NCBI GenBank assembly: GCA_902785055.1
Contig: CACZXG010000010.1
Location: 1 to 64,000 of the forward strand
Origin: an uncultured Lachnospiraceae bacterium
GTDB taxonomy: Bacteria > Bacillota > Clostridia > Lachnospirales > Lachnospiraceae
Length of the DNA stretch: 64,000 nucleotides
Direction: 5' to 3'
Shown here: positions 60,592 through 64,000 of the stretch, piece by piece
Layout: the number at the start of each line of letters is the position of its first letter
Position numbering within the stretch: the first letter of the stretch is position 1
Notes under the pieces: generated by a model
What the model saw: only the letters and a program-made list of their open reading frames with translations
Told to the model about the DNA's origin: nothing
Database searches by the model: none
Made by a program: the position numbers and the translations under genes

Positions 60592-63480
60592 ATGAAGAAT
60601 ATAAGGGAAGACAATTCAGGACCGAACAGAATTGATAAGGCACAGCAGCGCCTGCGCAGGATGCAGAGCAGGATCAGGCGCTATCGAAGAAACAGTGTTA
60701 CAGGCATTGTTCTGGCGGCGGTGCTTCTTGCCTCTGTTTTCGCGGGAGTCAGAGTGACCTCGGATAACGAGCAGGCGATCCGTCTCGCTTTGGGACAGAG
60801 TAATTATGCGCCGGCCGGAGAGGAAGGTCCGCAATATTTTGAAACTGAGTATGAGGACGCCGCGGAACTGAGGACGGACAGTACGGAACTGGCGAAAAAG
60901 ATCCAGAGAGAGGGAATCGTTCTGCTGCGCAACGCCGACGAAGTGCTTCCGCTGCGCAAAGGTGCGATGATCAGCGTTTTCGGGAAAGGCTCGGTGACCC
61001 CGGTTTACTGCGATGAGAGCGCGGCGGCTTCTTCCGTGACTTTGAAGGACGCGCTGGAAGCGGAAAAGATCCGCGTCAATGAAAAACTGTGGAATTTCAC
61101 GCAGAGAGGAGGACGAAATTCCTTCTCGGGGAGCGTGGAGAAGAGCATGGAGGAGTACTCCGAGGCCGCGCTGGTCGTGATCAGCCGCGGATCCGGCAGC
61201 GCAGATCTGTATGAGCCTGCCTTTGCGGAAGCGGAAGCGGAAGAGAGCGGCGACCCGGTGATGACCGGAGCGAAAGCTCTGCAGCTGACGCAGGAAGAGA
61301 AGGAACTGCTAAGTTATGTGAAGGAGCGCTTTGATCAGGTGATCGTGGTGCTCAACACCGAAAATCCTATGGAAATGGGGTTTGTGGAGGAATACGGGAT
61401 CGACGGGTGCCTTTGGACAGGCGCGCTTGGCATAAACGGGATGACAGCCGTGGCGGAAGTGCTCAGCGGAAGCGTCAACCCTTCCGGAGGGCTTCCGGAC
61501 ACCTTTGTATATAACAGCCTGAACGCGCCGGCGGCAGCAAATCTGGGAGACTACCAGATCAGGAACAGTAATGTAAAGTTCGGCGACAGGTATCTGGTGT
61601 ACGCCGAGGGGATCTACGTCGGGTACAGATACTATGAGACCCGCTATGAAGACACTGTCCTGGGGAGGTCCTCCCGGAGTGCTTTCGACTATGACCGGGA
61701 AGTCGCCTTTCCTTTCGGATACGGCCTGTCCTACACAGATTTCGAGCTGCAGGACATGACGATGGAACAGGGAAAGAAAGGCTATGAGGTCTCGGTGAAT
61801 GTTCTCAATACCGGGGACCGTGCGGGCAGGGAGATCGTACAGTTTTATATCCAGAAGCCCTATTCCCAGTATGCGGAAAAGAATGGGATGGAAATCCCTT
61901 CCGTGGAACTGGCGGCTTATGTAAAGACTAAGGAGCTCGAGCCGGGAGAATCCGCGAGGGTCAAAATAGTGCTGGGCGAAGAATCCTTCAAGTCATTCGA
62001 CGCTGCAGGCAGAGGGACTTATATCATTGACGGCGGAACATATCTGGTGACAGCTGCCCAGGATGCACACAGGGCGGTCAACAATATACTCATGTACAAG
62101 ATGAAAGGCGGTTCCGGGGCGTTTAGCGGAAACGGCGACGGGGGTCTTGTGGAGACGGTCGATCTTGTCAGGGACAACAGTACCTTTGCGGTATCTTCAC
62201 AAACCGGCGGTGATATCGGCCGCGTGTTCAGAGAAGCGGATCCCGCGGCTTATGATTCGGACTACCGGCAGCTCACGAGGAGCCTGTGGGGCAGTACCTG
62301 GCCGGTGACATGGAACGGAGGTTCCTATTCGGCGCCCGCGTCTTTCCAGGAACTTCTGAAGGTCAGCAGTAAGGAAGACAGCAAAGCAGGGGCGCCGGTC
62401 TATAATAAAGCCCACGGGGAGAAAAACGCGGGTCTTGCAGCGCTTCGGGAGACAGCCTTTGACGATTACCGCTGGGGAGCCCTGCTGGACCAGCTGACCT
62501 GGAGAGAGACGTACTCTCTGGTGCGAAAGGGAGGAGGCCTTGTCAATGAGGTGATCTCCTGTATCTCGCCCCAGGCTCTGATCTCTGAAGAAAAGATCGG
62601 ATACCCGTCAGCCACCGTTATTGCGGCGACCTGGAATACGGAGCTGATCCTGCAGATGGGGAAAATGATCGGAGAGGAGGCGCTCCATGCAGGCTTCACT
62701 TTCTGGAAGATACCTTCCCTTAACCTGCACCGGACAGCCATGGGAGGCGGAAACAGCAGCAGTTTCTCGGAGGACAGTTACCTTACAGGAAGCATGGCCG
62801 CTGCAATATGCCGGGGAGTCAGCGGAAAAGGCGTCATACCTGTCCTTGGAAGAATGGTCCTTGCGGATCAGGAGACCAACTATACAGGAGTAGTGGTGAT
62901 GGCGGGAGAGCAGGCACTCAGAGAACTGTATCTGAGGCCCTTCGAGATCGCGCTGCGGGACGGAGGATCCGGAATGAAAGCCGTTATGGCCGGAATGAAC
63001 CGGGTGGGACCCAGATGGTGCGGCGGACACAGTGGTCTTTTGACCAAAGTCCTGCGTGATGAGTGGGGATTTACCGGGATCGTAATGACCGACCGGATCA
63101 CCGGCGGAACGGACGAATACGCGGATATCCTGGAAGGGCTCGAGGCAGGAACTGATCTGTGGCAGAACACTTCCAGCAACAACTATAAACTGCGTGGGGG
63201 ACAATTGACGTACGGTGTGAGAGCCCGCTTCAGGACAGCTGCAGGCAGGATCCTTCAGACCGTTTCCAGAAGCAATGCGATGAACGGGATCGGAACCAAA
63301 ACGACGCTGGAGTATAAGTCTCCTATGTGGAAGACGCTTCGCACTGTCCTGGCCGGAGTCATAATAGTGATCAGCGCTGCGCTTCTATGGTTCGCCTTTG
63401 CCCAGAGCAGAAAAGCAGTCAATCTGAGGGTGAAGATGGATCAGGAGAAGAGAGAGAACAGCAGAAGCAGAAGAAGATGA
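60592..63480 (+). CDS. Domain-permuted GH3-like protein anchored at both ends
   Basis: A protein of about 962 residues (start uncertain; ATG codons at 60481, 60517 and 60592 are all in frame). A helix at residues 34-55 is followed by the GH3 C-terminal alpha/beta sandwich (QREGIVLLRNADEVLPL), a fibronectin-III domain (FPFGYGLSYTDFEL), then the GH3 barrel and a second helix near the C-terminus. This is the reversed domain order seen in some ruminal beta-glucosidases. The nucleophile aspartate is kept (GIVMTDR, codon 63091), but the expected KHFxxN, GRN and SDW residues read GRMVLAD, GGN and TDR. Activity is doubtful. Confidence 0.8.
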   Translation: MKNIREDNSGPNRIDKAQQRLRRMQSRIRRYRRNSVTGIVLAAVLLASVFAGVRVTSDNEQAIRLALGQSNYAPAGEEGPQYFETEYEDAAELRTDSTELAKKIQREGIVLLRNADEVLPLRKGAMISVFGKGSVTPVYCDESAAASSVTLKDALEAEKIRVNEKLWNFTQRGGRNSFSGSVEKSMEEYSEAALVVISRGSGSADLYEPAFAEAEAEESGDPVMTGAKALQLTQEEKELLSYVKERFDQVIVVLNTENPMEMGFVEEYGIDGCLWTGALGINGMTAVAEVLSGSVNPSGGLPDTFVYNSLNAPAAANLGDYQIRNSNVKFGDRYLVYAEGIYVGYRYYETRYEDTVLGRSSRSAFDYDREVAFPFGYGLSYTDFELQDMTMEQGKKGYEVSVNVLNTGDRAGREIVQFYIQKPYSQYAEKNGMEIPSVELAAYVKTKELEPGESARVKIVLGEESFKSFDAAGRGTYIIDGGTYLVTAAQDAHRAVNNILMYKMKGGSGAFSGNGDGGLVETVDLVRDNSTFAVSSQTGGDIGRVFREADPAAYDSDYRQLTRSLWGSTWPVTWNGGSYSAPASFQELLKVSSKEDSKAGAPVYNKAHGEKNAGLAALRETAFDDYRWGALLDQLTWRETYSLVRKGGGLVNEVISCISPQALISEEKIGYPSATVIAATWNTELILQMGKMIGEEALHAGFTFWKIPSLNLHRTAMGGGNSSSFSEDSYLTGSMAAAICRGVSGKGVIPVLGRMVLADQETNYTGVVVMAGEQALRELYLRPFEIALRDGGSGMKAVMAGMNRVGPRWCGGHSGLLTKVLRDEWGFTGIVMTDRITGGTDEYADILEGLEAGTDLWQNTSSNNYKLRGGQLTYGVRARFRTAAGRILQTVSRSNAMNGIGTKTTLEYKSPMWKTLRTVLAGVIIVISAALLWFAFAQSRKAVNLRVKMDQEKRENSRSRRR

Positions 63481-63490
63481 TATAAAAAGA

Positions 63491-63542
63491 GGTGCTGTGA
63501 AGGGCGGCGGAGTCAGCCGCGTACCTTCACAGCACCATTTTT
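63491..63542 (+). terminator. Intrinsic terminator of the GH3-like gene
   Basis: GGTGCTGTGAAGG (63491-63503) pairs with CCTTCACAGCACC (63524-63536) with an inner GCGGC/GCCGC stem, then ATTTTTG. It also lies in front of the convergent queT. Confidence 0.88.
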
Positions 63543-63567
63543 GTGCATGCGGAAGATCCCGCGAGGG

Positions 63568-64000
63568 TCATTGCATATTGTCGGGGTTAAAGAGCCTTCC
63601 GAGGGAAGGCAGGAGCACCTGCAGAAGAAGCTGGCCAAGGCCCATGCAGGAGATCAGCTCGCCGAGACCGACAGTCAGCATGAACAGCGGAATGCCACCG
63701 GGAATATGGTAGGCGTAGGTCAGTACAAAAGGGATGATCAGCGCGTTGGAGACAATGGGAGGGACCGCGCACAGGAAGCGGTGCTCCCGAAGCGCGTAGG
63801 TGCCAAGGGCGCCGAGCAGGGTCGCGAGAGTGCCGAAAATAACATCGGGCAGCGCGCAGCCGGTCAGTATATTGCTCAGAAGGCATCCAAGCGTCAGGCC
63901 GGGGACGGCAGCGGGAGTCAGGAAGGGCAGGACCGTGAGTGCCTCCGAAAAGCGGACTTGTATGGCTCCGCTCGCGAGATCGAATCCCGCGGCGATCATG
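63568..64000 (-). CDS. queT: QueT family queuosine-precursor transporter (5' end beyond window)
   Basis: At least 143 residues of a six-helix ECF substrate-binding protein of the QueT family. AIQVRFSEALTVLPFLTP and PGLTLGCLLSNILTGC match the family start region, and the helices continue to a stop at 63568-63570. The ATG at 63999 is an internal methionine; the true start lies outside the window, where a preQ1 riboswitch would be expected. QueT brings queuine or preQ1 into the cell together with the shared ECF energy module. Confidence 0.88.
   Translation of the reverse strand, partial: MIAAGFDLASGAIQVRFSEALTVLPFLTPAAVPGLTLGCLLSNILTGCALPDVIFGTLATLLGALGTYALREHRFLCAVPPIVSNALIIPFVLTYAYHIPGGIPLFMLTVGLGELISCMGLGQLLLQVLLPSLGRLFNPDNMQ

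Overview
The window reads as chromosomal DNA of an anaerobic Bacillota, most like a Lachnospiraceae-type Clostridia. Pointers to this are AGGAGG-type ribosome sites on almost every gene, a T-box leader, a Gram-positive Pho box, a butyryl/acetyl-CoA transferase, a glycyl radical enzyme, and the gene styles of PepC, DegV, QueT and TrpB2. No phage, plasmid or transposase gene, CRISPR array, rRNA or tRNA was recognised. Base composition is moderately GC-rich, apart from an AT-rich stretch around 31.5-33.2 kb. Species cannot be named from the sequence alone.

Layout. 0-1 kb: remnants of a Fic protein and a condensation-like acyltransferase. 1.3-5.3 kb: an orphan citX with an oxidoreductase, an AAA ATPase, a CPBP protease and a frameshifted small membrane gene. 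5.6-10.7 kb: three consecutive genes, each coding an N-terminal TIR-like domain, one membrane helix and a C-terminal LRR or LRR-like ectodomain. 10.8-15.6 kb: a 5-oxoproline operon (NRAMP-like transporter, pxpB, pxpC, ycsI-type gene, pxpA). 15.6-30.7 kb: transport and amino-acid metabolism (TSUP, HIT, DAACS symporter, T-box-controlled trpB2, PreA-like oxidoreductase, MATE, PepC, DegV, threonine aldolase, CoA transferase with a DeoR regulator). 31.5-34 kb: AT-rich accessory patch with an iterated CACTTAT motif, a nuclease-like protein and an HTH-Uma2 fusion. 34-38.3 kb: glycyl radical enzyme, its activase and a fructose-6-phosphate aldolase-type protein. 38.5-43.6 kb: a membrane XRE regulator, folate and tRNA-editing genes, and hflX. 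43.7-48.9 kb: a tartrate/malate operon (LysR, DASS permease, ttdAB, dmlA-like). 49-55.9 kb: sugar genes (a mannose-6-P isomerase/ROK fusion, an SGNH hydrolase, a GH5), a Ca2+/Na+ antiporter and a split chromate transporter. 56.0-56.55 kb: 63/64-bp tandem repeats. 56.7-60.4 kb: a phosphate module (Na/Pi transporter with a Pho box, PhoR-type and PhoB-type genes). 60.6-64 kb: a permuted GH3-like membrane protein and the 3' part of queT.

The strongest candidate for an undescribed system is the TIR-membrane-LRR operon. Its three products have the parts of a Toll-like receptor in reversed order. Only the middle one keeps the glutamate expected for TIR NADase chemistry. Other points worth following are the GRE/aldolase set that matches the anhydroglycolysis modules of E. 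coli, the NRAMP-like protein lacking its metal-site residues inside an oxoprolinase operon, the isomerase/kinase fusion, and the 64-bp repeat array.
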